Shown in pieces: positions 24,632 through 32,900 of a stretch of DNA of 64,000 bases. The notes below the pieces were generated by a model. That model saw only the letters and a list, made by a program, of their open reading frames with translations. It did not search any database and was not told the DNA's origin. The position numbers were made by a program, and so were the translations under genes. Position 1 is the stretch's first letter. Every line of letters starts with the position of its first letter. Origin of the DNA: Flammeovirgaceae bacterium UBA1842 (GTDB taxonomy: Bacteria; Bacteroidota; Bacteroidia; Cytophagales; Cyclobacteriaceae); assembly GCA_002338655.1 (NCBI GenBank), contig DDIU01000051.1, positions 9,669-73,668 on the forward strand, in the 5' to 3' direction.

Positions 24632-25537
24632 ATGCGAGAAGGATATTTGGTATTGGGACTTGGAATCATCAGTTCTTCACTTTCATTTGCCCAAGTTAAA
24701 AAACAGTTTTCTATTGACAACGTTCAAACCGTTGAAAGAGTAGACTTGGATTTTGCGGTAAATAGTGGCTCATGCGTTATCAAGCCTGGCCAAACCGATG
24801 AGATACTTACAGTATATGGTAATCAAAATTACGATAGCTACTCCCATTCATTTAATAAGGAAACAATAGGCAACACTTGTAAAGTAAACCTTGTACTTGA
24901 AGACGATAAATCTTCAGGTTTAAGTAGTTCTATTTCTTACCGAATGTTTGGTAAATCAGAAGCTGTATCTGATAAAATATGGAAACTATTCCTATCAGAA
25001 GATAAGACTTACGACCTCAACCTAAAGTATGGTATAGGCAAAGCAGATATTGACCTATCTGGATTGGCGGTTGAAAAAATCAAAATAAGCACGGGAAGTG
25101 CCGATATTAATGTTGGTTATCTTACTGGAACTTATAACCGTGTGCCAATGGACACCTTTTATGTAAAGGTTGACCTAGGTTCAATAAAAGTACAGAACCT
25201 AAATTTATCAAAATCAAAACATGTGATAGCAGACATTGGCTTTGGTGACCTGTTGCTTGACTTTAGTAATAAATCCGAAGTGAGCAGTAATATAAGAGGC
25301 AGTGTTGGTGCGGGCAATCTGGTCATTGTCTTACCTCATGACAACACCCCTGTCATTGTAAAAATCAATAATTCTTGGCTTTGTAATGTTAAAATGACCA
25401 AGTCATTAAAAAACATTGGTGATAATACCTTTGTAAATTCAACTTACACTGCTGACGCTGACAACCTACTTTCTTTCACTCTTGATGTAAGCATGGGCAA
25501 CATCATATTTAAAGATGGTAGTTCATCATCCAAATAG
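24632..25537 (+). CDS. Secreted beta-rich protein, DUF4097-like, unknown function
   Basis: 301 residues from the ATG at 24632; the open frame before it lies in the dnaJ terminator and is rejected. The N-terminus is a signal peptide with likely cleavage after SLSFA. The rest is beta-strand rich with repeated glycine-terminated turns (KISTGSADINVGYL, VKVDLGSIKVQNL, ADIGFGDLLLDF, GSVGAGNLVIVL), like the toastrack/adhesin-type repeats of DUF4097 proteins. It probably acts in the periplasm or at the surface. No operon partner is evident. Confidence 0.62.
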   Translation: MREGYLVLGLGIISSSLSFAQVKKQFSIDNVQTVERVDLDFAVNSGSCVIKPGQTDEILTVYGNQNYDSYSHSFNKETIGNTCKVNLVLEDDKSSGLSSSISYRMFGKSEAVSDKIWKLFLSEDKTYDLNLKYGIGKADIDLSGLAVEKIKISTGSADINVGYLTGTYNRVPMDTFYVKVDLGSIKVQNLNLSKSKHVIADIGFGDLLLDFSNKSEVSSNIRGSVGAGNLVIVLPHDNTPVIVKINNSWLCNVKMTKSLKNIGDNTFVNSTYTADADNLLSFTLDVSMGNIIFKDGSSSSK

Positions 25538-25683
25538 TATATTTACCACCTATTCCAACCACTCAATTAAGATCTGATTGAGCGTCCGATTATAATCAAT
25601 AACTTTAGTTGATAATTTTTAGGTTGAAGTGTAATAAATTAACATTGCACGATACTAACCATCAAACAAACTAAAGGAAACAA

Positions 25684-26601
25684 TTGGAAGCATTAGAAGT
25701 AAAAAACATTTCGAAGCAATATGCCGAGCATGTTGCTTTGAGCAATGTTAGCCTTACCATCCCCGAAAAGTCAATTTACGGTCTGCTGGGGCCCAATGGA
25801 GCTGGTAAAACAACACTGATCCGGATCATCAATCAAATTATCAATGCTGATTCGGGAGAGGTTTACATTAAAGGGGAACCCTTAAATCAATCTCACATTT
25901 CTGTTATTGGCTACCTACCAGAAGAACGCGGCCTTTATAAAAAAATGAAGGTGGGCGAACAATTGGTATTTCTAGGTCAATTAAGGGACTTGACAAGAAA
26001 AGACGCCATTATAAAAAGTAAGGAATGGTGCAAGAAACTCGACATTATGGAGTGGTGGGATAAAAAGGTTGAAGACCTATCTAAGGGAATGGCACAAAAA
26101 ATCCAATTTATCTCCACAGTGCTCAATGAGCCTAAATTAATAATTCTTGATGAGCCATTTTCAGGCTTTGACCCTATTAATGCCAACCTTATTAAAGATG
26201 AGATTCTGGAACTAAGGGATAAGGGCAGCACCATTATTTTCTCAACCCATAGAATGGAATCTGTAGAAGAGTTATGTGACTCAATCGCACTTATAAATAA
26301 GTCAAAGTTGATATTGGAAGGTAACAAACAAGAGATTAAAAACTCATTTAGAAACCATACCTACATTGTAACTCACAAAGGCGCGCTCAATGGTTCATTG
26401 GCATCTGATTTTTCCTTATTGGGAACTACAGATTTGGCAGATGACCTATTCGAATCTACAATTAGGACAACTGATAAATATGGTCCAAATGACTTGTTGA
26501 AAAATTTAATAGACCATACGGAGATTAATACCTTCACCGAAAAAATACCAACCATTAACGAGATATTCATTTCTAAAGTAAAAGGAGGCGACAGTGAATA
26601 A
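25684..26601 (+). CDS. ABC transporter ATP-binding protein (NatA-like)
   Basis: 305 residues starting at TTG 25684 (MEALEVKNISKQYAEH), preceded by AAAGGAAACAA; no ATG precedes the family N-terminus. Walker A GPNGAGKTT, signature LSKGMAQK, Walker B LIILDEPFSGFDP and the H-loop FSTHRMES are all intact. The C-terminal 80 residues are the DUF4162-type extension common in NatA/ABC-2 exporters. It pairs with the following permease (8-bp overlap) to form an export ABC transporter, related to Na+ exporters NatAB. The true substrate is unknown. Confidence 0.92.
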   Translation: MEALEVKNISKQYAEHVALSNVSLTIPEKSIYGLLGPNGAGKTTLIRIINQIINADSGEVYIKGEPLNQSHISVIGYLPEERGLYKKMKVGEQLVFLGQLRDLTRKDAIIKSKEWCKKLDIMEWWDKKVEDLSKGMAQKIQFISTVLNEPKLIILDEPFSGFDPINANLIKDEILELRDKGSTIIFSTHRMESVEELCDSIALINKSKLILEGNKQEIKNSFRNHTYIVTHKGALNGSLASDFSLLGTTDLADDLFESTIRTTDKYGPNDLLKNLIDHTEINTFTEKIPTINEIFISKVKGGDSE

Positions 26602-27916
26602 GATATTTTTAATCATTCAAAGGGAATTTATAAGCCGGGTAAAAAAGAAATCATTTTTGATAGCCACTTTACTGGTACCAATATTATTTCCGGCAATCAT
26701 CGGTGGGTTGGGTTATTTCTTTGTTAAAGAAAAGGAAAATGCCAGTGCAAAAACCTTAATGGTTTTAAATGAAAGTCAAAGTATTCAACTCACAAGTAAT
26801 GATAACTATGTATTTACACCTGTGACTGGCACTTTGGATCAAGTGACAACTGCATTTCAAGAGTCAGAGGATTTCGGATTACTTTACATTCCAGAAATAG
26901 ACATTGAAAACCCGCAGGGAATTGTCCTTTATACCAAAACCACCCCTGGCCCGTCAGTTGTCAATAGTATTGAAAGGGAACTAGAGGGATCTGTTAAAGA
27001 CCTCAAATTATTGAAATACAATATTGATCCTGAAACATTGACTAAGCTCAATACGAGCATATCATTGGATACACGGATAAGTTCTGCTGAAGAATCTGAT
27101 AAAAGCAGTAATTCGGGTATTGCTTCGACTATCGGCTATGTGACGGGATTCTTGATATATCTCTTTTTATTCATTTATGGAGGTCAGGTGATGCAAGGGG
27201 TGATTGAAGAAAAAAACAGCAAAATAGTAGAAGTAATAGTATCTACTGTAAAGCCGTTTCATTTCATGTTAGGTAAAGTTATAGGTGTGGCGTCCGTTGG
27301 ACTTGTCCAGATATTGATCTGGGTGACTATAATGGGTGGGATTTATGCTGGGGCTGCCAGTTATTTTGTTGGCCCAACCACAACAACCAACATTGAGCAG
27401 GTTGCACAAGAAGGCGAAGTAGTGCAAGTTCAGAGTGGGTTGGAGAACAACCCTAAGATAAAGAAAGCACTGGATGAAATTCAGAATATTCCTATAGTGA
27501 GTATTATTTTCACATTTATCTTCTACTTTATTGGTGGATACTTGCTTTATGGAGCCCTATTTGCAGCAGTGGGATCTGCAGTGGATACACCCGCTGATGC
27601 GCAACAATTTATGTTGCCCATTATGCTACCCATTATTATCGGGTTTTTTGGTATGTCCATGTTCGTTTTCGATGACCCAAATGGTTCAATGAGTTTTTGG
27701 CTCTCAATGATCCCTTTCACCTCCCCTATTGTAATGATGGGCAGGATTGGCTTTGGTGTACCTTTGTGGGAAATCCTGCTTTCCATGACCTTGCTGGTGG
27801 GTGGTTTCATATTTACAATATGGTTGGCCGGCAGAATTTATCGGGTAGGTATACTCATGCATGGCACCAAAGTAAATTACAAGGTATTGGCCAAGTGGTT
27901 TATGATGAAAAACTAG
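26594..27916 (+). CDS. ABC-2 type permease (NatB-like)
   Basis: 440 residues from GTG 26594, preceded by a strong Shine-Dalgarno AAAGGAGGCGACA that is rare in this phylum and helps fix the start. One membrane segment is near residue 22-45, then a large extracytoplasmic domain (about 46-175), then five to six segments to the C-terminus, the ABC2_membrane_3 architecture. EEKNSKIVEVIVSTVKPF is the conserved coupling motif. Translation is coupled to the ATPase by the overlap. A perfect terminator follows the gene. Confidence 0.9.
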   Translation: MNKIFLIIQREFISRVKKKSFLIATLLVPILFPAIIGGLGYFFVKEKENASAKTLMVLNESQSIQLTSNDNYVFTPVTGTLDQVTTAFQESEDFGLLYIPEIDIENPQGIVLYTKTTPGPSVVNSIERELEGSVKDLKLLKYNIDPETLTKLNTSISLDTRISSAEESDKSSNSGIASTIGYVTGFLIYLFLFIYGGQVMQGVIEEKNSKIVEVIVSTVKPFHFMLGKVIGVASVGLVQILIWVTIMGGIYAGAASYFVGPTTTTNIEQVAQEGEVVQVQSGLENNPKIKKALDEIQNIPIVSIIFTFIFYFIGGYLLYGALFAAVGSAVDTPADAQQFMLPIMLPIIIGFFGMSMFVFDDPNGSMSFWLSMIPFTSPIVMMGRIGFGVPLWEILLSMTLLVGGFIFTIWLAGRIYRVGILMHGTKVNYKVLAKWFMMKN

Positions 27917-27935
27917 GCTCAATTAGTCGTTCAAG

Positions 27936-27967
27936 AAACCGGATAGTGTTTACTATCCGGTTTTTTT
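27936..27967 (+). terminator. Strong intrinsic terminator after the ABC exporter
   Basis: aaaccggatagt - gttt - actatccggttt, a perfect 12-bp stem, running into seven T residues. It ends the NatAB-like operon and precedes the histidine kinase start by 22 nt. Confidence 0.95.
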
Positions 27968-27989
27968 GTTTTAATTTGATCATATTGGA

Positions 27990-29201
27990 ATGGCAAAAAC
28001 GAATAAACTTGTAGGCTTTGATATATATTCTAACAAGTCCAGAATTAAATGGATTGTGTTAGCCGTGTCTATACTTATCAGTGCAGGGTCCATTTTCTAT
28101 ACCAATTTATTAGTCAATCAACTTCAAGATAAAGAAAGGAGGCAGATTCAGGTATTTGCGAAAGCCCTTGAATATACCGTAAATGAAACCCAAAATAGCA
28201 ATCTGTACTTTATTACAGAGGAAATCCTGTTTCAGAACAATTCGATCCCGACCATTTTAGTTGATCAATCAGATAGCATTATAAGCTATCGAAACATTGA
28301 TGTTAAAGACTTATCGGCCAATGATCTGAAAAAAAAATTAAATGCTGAGCTTGCAGTGATGCGTGGTACTTATGATCCGATAGAAATAAAGTACAGAGAC
28401 AAATCAACTAATGAAATCTATGATACACAGTATATTTTTTATCAAAACTCGTTTTTGTTAACCCAGCTCACTTATTATCCTTACGTTCAACTTTCTGTTA
28501 TCGCATTGTTTGCATTCATTTCCTATATGGCATTCAATTACTCCAAAGCAGCAGAACAAAACCAGGTTTGGGTAGGCCTTGCCAAAGAAACTGCCCATCA
28601 ACTGGGAACCCCCATTTCATCGCTTATGGCTTGGATGGAGTATTTCAAAGAAGATGATCAATTTAAAGACAAAAGCATTATTGATGAATTGGATAAAGAC
28701 ATACGTAAGCTACAGGTAATCACAGAGCGTTTCTCCAACATTGGGTCCACTCCGGTATTAAATAGTGAAGCAATGGAGCCTCTTATAAAAAATATCATTG
28801 CCTATCTCAAACCTCGTATTTCACCCAAAGTGAGTATAAGCGTACTTGCGCTTACCCCTGACATTATGGCCAAAGTTAATCCCCCCCTATTTGAATGGGT
28901 GATTGAAAATTTATGTAAAAATGCTGTAGATGCCATGAACGGTTCAGGTGCCATATTTATAAATATATTGAAGGGAAGTGAAGGCCGGGTCTTTGTGGAT
29001 ATTGCAGATAATGGCAAAGGGATTCCAAAATCAAAGCTCAAGCACGTGTTTAACCCCGGTTTTACTACTAAAAAAAGGGGCTGGGGACTTGGATTAACAT
29101 TGGCCAAAAGAATTATTGAAATATATCACCAAGGTAAAATATCAATAAAATCTTCAGAAGAAAGCCAAGGCACAACATTCCGGATAGTGCTACACAATTA
29201 A
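27990..29201 (+). CDS. Orphan sensor histidine kinase
   Basis: 403 residues: membrane segments at about 20-41 and 164-184 flank a 120-residue extracytoplasmic sensor. The phosphoacceptor His203 lies in AKETAHQLGTPISS, and the HATPase domain has ENLCKNAVDAM (N box), DNGKGIP (G1) and GWGLGLTLAKRI (G2). The HQLGTP-type H-box is a variant frequent in Bacteroidota kinases. No response regulator is adjacent, so its partner is elsewhere. Starts right after the preceding terminator. Confidence 0.92.
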   Translation: MAKTNKLVGFDIYSNKSRIKWIVLAVSILISAGSIFYTNLLVNQLQDKERRQIQVFAKALEYTVNETQNSNLYFITEEILFQNNSIPTILVDQSDSIISYRNIDVKDLSANDLKKKLNAELAVMRGTYDPIEIKYRDKSTNEIYDTQYIFYQNSFLLTQLTYYPYVQLSVIALFAFISYMAFNYSKAAEQNQVWVGLAKETAHQLGTPISSLMAWMEYFKEDDQFKDKSIIDELDKDIRKLQVITERFSNIGSTPVLNSEAMEPLIKNIIAYLKPRISPKVSISVLALTPDIMAKVNPPLFEWVIENLCKNAVDAMNGSGAIFINILKGSEGRVFVDIADNGKGIPKSKLKHVFNPGFTTKKRGWGLGLTLAKRIIEIYHQGKISIKSSEESQGTTFRIVLHN

Positions 29202-29224
29202 TAGGTAAAATCTCCAAAATGCCT

Positions 29225-29255
29225 TTTGGTTTATTATACAAAAAACGTAGTTTTG
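29225..29255 (+). promoter_or_regulatory. Bacteroidota-type promoter of atpD (TTTG-N19-TAGTTTTG)
   Basis: TTTG at 29225-29228, exactly 19 nt, then TAGTTTTG (29248-29255), a textbook -33/-7 pair for the primary sigma factor of this phylum. It lies 48 nt upstream of the atpD ATG and implies a leader of about 40 nt. Confidence 0.75.
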
Positions 29256-29303
29256 CAGTCTGAAATAGAGTAGGACTTAATTATCTCTTATAAACAATAA
29301 AGA

Positions 29304-30809
29304 ATGGCAAATATTGGTAAAATTACCCAGGTAATCGGCCCCGTAGTAGATGTTAGTTTTGATTCAGTTGGCGCTAAATTGCCCAACATTCTAGACTCTT
29401 TGATAATCACTAAAGAAAATGGTCAGAAAGTAGTTTTAGAATGTCAGCAACACCTCGGTGAAGATAGAGTGAGAACGATATCCATGGAAAGTACTGAAGG
29501 TTTAGTAAGAGGCATGGAGGTGATTGACACAGGTTCACCTATCACAATGCCCACTGGTGACGACATTAAAGGAAGACTTTTTAATGTTGTTGGTGAAGCT
29601 ATTGACGGCATCGACCAACCTTCTGGAAAAACCGAACTATCTATACACAGACAAGCACCAAAATTCGAGGACTTATCTACTTCAACCGAAGTATTATATA
29701 CCGGTATTAAGGTAATCGATTTGCTAGCCCCTTATGTAAAAGGAGGTAAAATCGGTCTTTTTGGTGGTGCTGGTGTAGGTAAAACCGTACTTATCCAGGA
29801 GCTGATTAACAATATTGCAAAAGCTTACCAAGGATTCTCAGTATTTGCCGGTGTTGGTGAAAGAACAAGGGAAGGAAACGATTTGTTGAGAGAATTTTTG
29901 GAGTCAGATATCATCCGTTATGGTGAAGACTTTAAAAAATCCATGGAAGAAGGCGGATGGGACCTTTCCAAAGTAGATAAGAAAGAACTTGAAAAATCAC
30001 AAGCTACATTGGTGTTTGGCCAAATGAATGAGCCTCCTGGAGCAAGAGCAAGAGTGGCACTTTCTGGACTTACTGTAGCTGAATATTTCAGGGATGGAGA
30101 TGGTGAAGGACAAGGAAGGGACATCCTTTTCTTTATTGACAATATATTTAGATTCACACAAGCTGGTTCTGAAGTGTCTGCACTACTTGGTCGTATGCCA
30201 TCAGCGGTGGGATATCAGCCAACATTGGCTACCGAAATGGGAGCGATGCAGGAAAGAATTACTTCTACTAAAAGAGGTTCTATTACCTCGGTTCAGGCCG
30301 TTTACGTACCTGCGGATGATTTAACTGACCCTGCCCCTGCTACAACATTTACTCACCTTGACGCAACAACAGTACTTAACCGTAAAATTTCCGAACTTGG
30401 AATTTACCCTGCTGTGGATCCTTTGGATTCTTCATCAAGGATATTAAGTGCTGAGATTTTAGGCGATGAGCACTATGACTGTGCACAAAGAGTAAAGGAG
30501 ATTCTACAACGATATAAAGAACTACAGGATATTATTGCCATTCTTGGTATGGACGAATTGTCTGACGAAGATAAGCAAGCAGTACACAGGGCAAGAAGGG
30601 TTCAGAGATTCCTTTCTCAACCATTCCACGTTGCTGAGCAATTTACTGGTATACCTGGTGTACTAGTTGATATCAAAGATACCATCAAAGCATTCAATAT
30701 GATCATGGATGGTGAGTTGGATCATCTTCCAGAAATGGCTTTTAATTTGGTGGGTTCTATAGAAGATGCCATAGCCAAAGGAGAAAAAATGATGGCCGAA
30801 GTTAAATAA
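29304..30809 (+). CDS. atpD: F0F1 ATP synthase subunit beta
   Basis: 501 residues of the catalytic beta subunit of F1. Walker A GGAGVGKT is at 154-161; the catalytic glutamate is in GVGERTREGNDL; Walker B is in DILFFIDNIFRF; the DELSDEDK segment near the C-terminus is conserved. It makes or hydrolyses ATP at the inner membrane face. As is typical for Bacteroidota, atpD-atpC are in a locus separate from the other atp genes, which are not in this window. An 87-bp palindromic spacer separates it from atpC. Confidence 0.98.
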   Translation: MANIGKITQVIGPVVDVSFDSVGAKLPNILDSLIITKENGQKVVLECQQHLGEDRVRTISMESTEGLVRGMEVIDTGSPITMPTGDDIKGRLFNVVGEAIDGIDQPSGKTELSIHRQAPKFEDLSTSTEVLYTGIKVIDLLAPYVKGGKIGLFGGAGVGKTVLIQELINNIAKAYQGFSVFAGVGERTREGNDLLREFLESDIIRYGEDFKKSMEEGGWDLSKVDKKELEKSQATLVFGQMNEPPGARARVALSGLTVAEYFRDGDGEGQGRDILFFIDNIFRFTQAGSEVSALLGRMPSAVGYQPTLATEMGAMQERITSTKRGSITSVQAVYVPADDLTDPAPATTFTHLDATTVLNRKISELGIYPAVDPLDSSSRILSAEILGDEHYDCAQRVKEILQRYKELQDIIAILGMDELSDEDKQAVHRARRVQRFLSQPFHVAEQFTGIPGVLVDIKDTIKAFNMIMDGELDHLPEMAFNLVGSIEDAIAKGEKMMAEVK

Positions 30810-30896
30810 GATATTAGATATTAGACACTTAGATTGAGAATCTATCTCAATGTAAAAAGTCTAATATCTTATGTCTCATGTCTAAAATCTAATATT
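30810..30896. repeat. AT-rich imperfect palindrome between atpD and atpC
   Basis: The whole atpD-atpC spacer is built of repeated words such as tctaatatct, ttagatattagac and tctaaaatct. The left part (agatattagac...ttgaga) and right part (tctcaatg...gtctaatatct) pair to a long imperfect hairpin, and a second set of TCTAA words continues to the atpC ATG. It looks like an inserted intergenic repeat inside the operon. An open frame from 30834 through it into atpC is an artefact. Confidence 0.65.
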
Positions 30897-31145
30897 ATGT
30901 ATTTAGAAGTTGTAACCCCCATATCAAAGGTATTTGAAGGTGAAGTATCCGTAATTACTTTTCCTGGTACAGATGGTTCATTTCAGGTATTGAATGACCA
31001 CGCTCCCTTGGTAAGTACATTGACAAAAGGTGAGCTTATCTATAAAAACACCAAAGGTGAAAATAAAGTAAATATCACTGGTGGTGTAGTGGAGGTATTA
31101 AATAACAAGATTATAGTTTTGGCTGACGGCCTTTTCGAAAACTAG
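30897..31145 (+). CDS. atpC: F0F1 ATP synthase subunit epsilon (N-terminal domain only)
   Basis: 82 residues from the ATG at 30897 (MYLEVVTPISKVFEGE). Only the N-terminal beta-sandwich is present (VITFPGTDGSFQVLNDHAPLVSTL and the GGVVEVLNNKIIVLADG strand pair); the C-terminal two-helix inhibitory domain found in about 135-residue epsilons is missing. It connects gamma to the c-ring. The short form is usual in Bacteroidota. The upstream in-frame extension to 30834 is made of repeat sequence. Confidence 0.93.
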   Translation: MYLEVVTPISKVFEGEVSVITFPGTDGSFQVLNDHAPLVSTLTKGELIYKNTKGENKVNITGGVVEVLNNKIIVLADGLFEN

Positions 31146-31168
31146 AACAATTTTATTTGCAAAAAACA

Positions 31169-31197
31169 GAAGCCAATTCTTTACGGATTGGCTTTTT
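31169..31197. terminator. Bidirectional terminator between atpC and a convergent membrane-protein gene
   Basis: agccaat...attggct stem (extended by a G-T pair) with TTTTTTG on the plus-strand side and an A-run before it (AAAAAACAG), which gives a U-tract for the opposite strand. It overlaps the last codons of the leftward gene at 31181. Confidence 0.85.
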
Positions 31198-31480
31198 TGT
31201 TTTTAAACATCCTATTAAGCATCTTTTTTTCAAATTCCAGAAAGAAACTGAATTGTCCAAAGACAAAGCCATAACAAAGGAGGATAATGTTATATACAGG
31301 TAAAATGAGCAGATAATAAACAACTGTAAACCAGATACTCCTATTTTCCTTTTCCACTATCAAGGAAAGCACCGGCTCTTTTAAAAATAAAACCGTAAAG
31401 CCTGTACAAGTAAAAACCAACAAGATCAGGATTACTTTTCCTGTACTCGCATTCCATCTTTTCTTAAGTCCACTTAACAT
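31181..31480 (-). CDS. Small two-to-three-helix membrane protein (DUF6787-like)
   Basis: 99 residues with hydrophobic segments near 14-33, 47-70 and possibly 60-80, and a basic C-terminus (KKMLNRMFKNKKANP). The pattern LKKRWNA followed by a membrane helix and a second YYLLILPVYNIILL helix resembles the short Bacteroidota family DUF6787; this naming is from memory and moderate. It follows the pseudouridine synthase by 9 bp (operon). Function unknown. Confidence 0.6.
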   Translation of the reverse strand: MLSGLKKRWNASTGKVILILLVFTCTGFTVLFLKEPVLSLIVEKENRSIWFTVVYYLLILPVYNIILLCYGFVFGQFSFFLEFEKKMLNRMFKNKKANP

Positions 31481-31489
31481 AACCCCAAT

Positions 31490-32167
31490 TTATCTTCCAA
31501 AAAGTCCCCAAATCTGTTCCTTAGGCAAAAGTGCGGTAACTTTAACTGGTTCTTTCTTTATGGGATGTATAAAAGCCAATTCCCTAGAGTGTAAATATAT
31601 TGCAGTTTTATCTTCCGATCTTTCGCCACCATATTTCAAGTCGCCAAATATGGGACATCCCATTTTAGCCAGTTGCACCCTTATCTGATGCGGTCTGCCC
31701 GTTTCTGGTTTTACCTCAATCAAATAAAATTCCCCGATTCTACCTATCAATTTATAGCTAAGCATGGCCTTTTGGGTTCCTTGCTTGCCTTCTTTATTAA
31801 AAGCCGTTACTTTATTGCTCTCCGCGTCCTTCTTAAGCCAATGCGTTAGTTCTCCTTCTATCTTAGGTGGTTTATGCTTTGATATTGCCCAGTAGGTTTT
31901 CTCTACTTCTCGCTCTTGAAACAACTTATTCATCCTTTCAAGGCCTTTGGATGTCCTGGCAAAAGCAATTACCCCACCTACAGGCCTGTCAAGCCGATGT
32001 ATTACCCCTAAGTAAACATCCCCTGGCTTATTGTACTTCTTTTTAATATATAGCTTACACTCATCAGCCAGTGTCCCGTCACCAGTTTTGTCGCCTTGTA
32101 CCAGCATACCGGCTGGTTTATCTACTAATAGGATGTGATTATCTTCGTAAAGTACGCTTAGTTTCAA
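31490..32167 (-). CDS. RluA-family RNA pseudouridine synthase
   Basis: 225 residues. The catalytic aspartate is in VIHRLDRPVGG (RluA/RluC/RluD class HRLD motif) and the C-terminal KPETGRPHQIRVQLA motif is complete. There is no S4 domain, as in RluA/TruC-like enzymes. It isomerises uridine to pseudouridine in rRNA or tRNA; the target site cannot be predicted. It forms a leftward pair with the small membrane protein and lies 71 bp downstream of the RAYT transposase gene. Confidence 0.92.
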   Translation of the reverse strand: MKLSVLYEDNHILLVDKPAGMLVQGDKTGDGTLADECKLYIKKKYNKPGDVYLGVIHRLDRPVGGVIAFARTSKGLERMNKLFQEREVEKTYWAISKHKPPKIEGELTHWLKKDAESNKVTAFNKEGKQGTQKAMLSYKLIGRIGEFYLIEVKPETGRPHQIRVQLAKMGCPIFGDLKYGGERSEDKTAIYLHSRELAFIHPIKKEPVKVTALLPKEQIWGLFGR

Positions 32168-32238
32168 TTTGGATGTGGTTAGAAGTAATGAAGTGTAAAA
32201 TTAGCAATATATAGAGACATATTAAGGTATGTCACTCG

Positions 32239-32856
32239 CTATGTAAAATCCATTTCCAGTTTTTCTAAACCTTTCAAAGCTTGACTATGCAAATTTTTAA
32301 ATTCTTCAATCCCACCAAACCAATCAAGTACGGATTTTCTTTTTACCAAGGTTTTTTTGGAAGATAACATCGTATGAAGGCTGCTATGTGGCCAGTCAAA
32401 TGGGCTGTCGGAAAGACCATGATGAACCGGGTTGTGATGTATATAGAAAATGATGTTTGTGAGATAATTATCATTCTCAATCGGTTTACGTTTGAAATTT
32501 GGCATAAACAAACTCCCCATTCGTTCTTGCTGTTTGTTAAAAGCCCTAGTATACGAATTAAATAAATTGCTAAACTGCTGGATAATTACTTTTCCACTAC
32601 TTTTTCCCATGCCTCCAAGGTTTTCAAAACCTTGGAGGTGTGGACTTGGCTTAACAAGCAACAAATCCTCTTCACTTTTAGTCTTGATCAAAAAATGAAA
32701 ATGATTCGGCATAAGACAGTACGCGTATGTTTCTGCCACTGGTTCAATGTATTTCGCCCATTGTCGTAGGAAAAAATGATAATTACCCTCTGTTTGGTAG
32801 AGGTTTTCAAAACCATTAGCATGATTATAAATATGATAAAAGGTTTCTAATAACAT
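32239..32856 (-). CDS. REP-associated tyrosine transposase (RAYT, IS200-like Y1 family)
   Basis: 205 residues with an HUH/Y1 transposase fold. The N-terminus ETFYHIYNHANGFENLYQ and the metal-binding YCLMPNHFHFLIKTK (HFH) are diagnostic; a candidate catalytic tyrosine is in NYLTNIIFYIHHNPVHHG. Such single-copy chromosomal genes mobilise or maintain REP palindromes. No IS ends flank it. The stretch SPHLQGFENLGGMG in the middle is encoded by a perfect 27-bp palindrome (32612-32638), i.e. a REP-like sequence sits in-frame within the transposase itself. The gene lies between prfC and the pseudouridine synthase. Confidence 0.88.
   Translation of the reverse strand: MLLETFYHIYNHANGFENLYQTEGNYHFFLRQWAKYIEPVAETYAYCLMPNHFHFLIKTKSEEDLLLVKPSPHLQGFENLGGMGKSSGKVIIQQFSNLFNSYTRAFNKQQERMGSLFMPNFKRKPIENDNYLTNIIFYIHHNPVHHGLSDSPFDWPHSSLHTMLSSKKTLVKRKSVLDWFGGIEEFKNLHSQALKGLEKLEMDFT
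32612..32638. repeat. Perfect 27-bp palindrome inside the RAYT gene
   Basis: cctccaaggtttt - c - aaaaccttggagg, 13-bp perfect arms around one base. It is in frame and codes LQGFENLGG. A shorter related core, aggttttcaaaacc, occurs near 32811 in the same gene, where it encodes the conserved NGFENL of the N-terminal domain. Sequence and setting suggest a REP-type element of the kind RAYTs act on. Confidence 0.8.
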
Positions 32857-32900
32857 CCAAAAGGCTTTAAACCATGAAAATAATTACGTCTTTAACCTAT

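Noticed and set aside
25571..25597. Inverted repeat ctcaat...attgag after the DUF4097-like gene
   Set aside because: Only six paired bases and no T-run; too weak to call a terminator.
27990..29201. Two-component system
   Set aside because: No response regulator lies on either side; the kinase is an orphan. The same holds for the TPR kinase at 61669-63807.
30834..30896. 21-residue N-terminal extension of AtpC
   Set aside because: Entirely encoded by the palindromic repeat; the family start MYLEVVTP is at 30897.
32239..32856. Complete IS200/IS605 element
   Set aside because: Only a RAYT gene without flanking subterminal hairpins, target duplication or accessory tnpB; better described as a domesticated REP-associated transposase.
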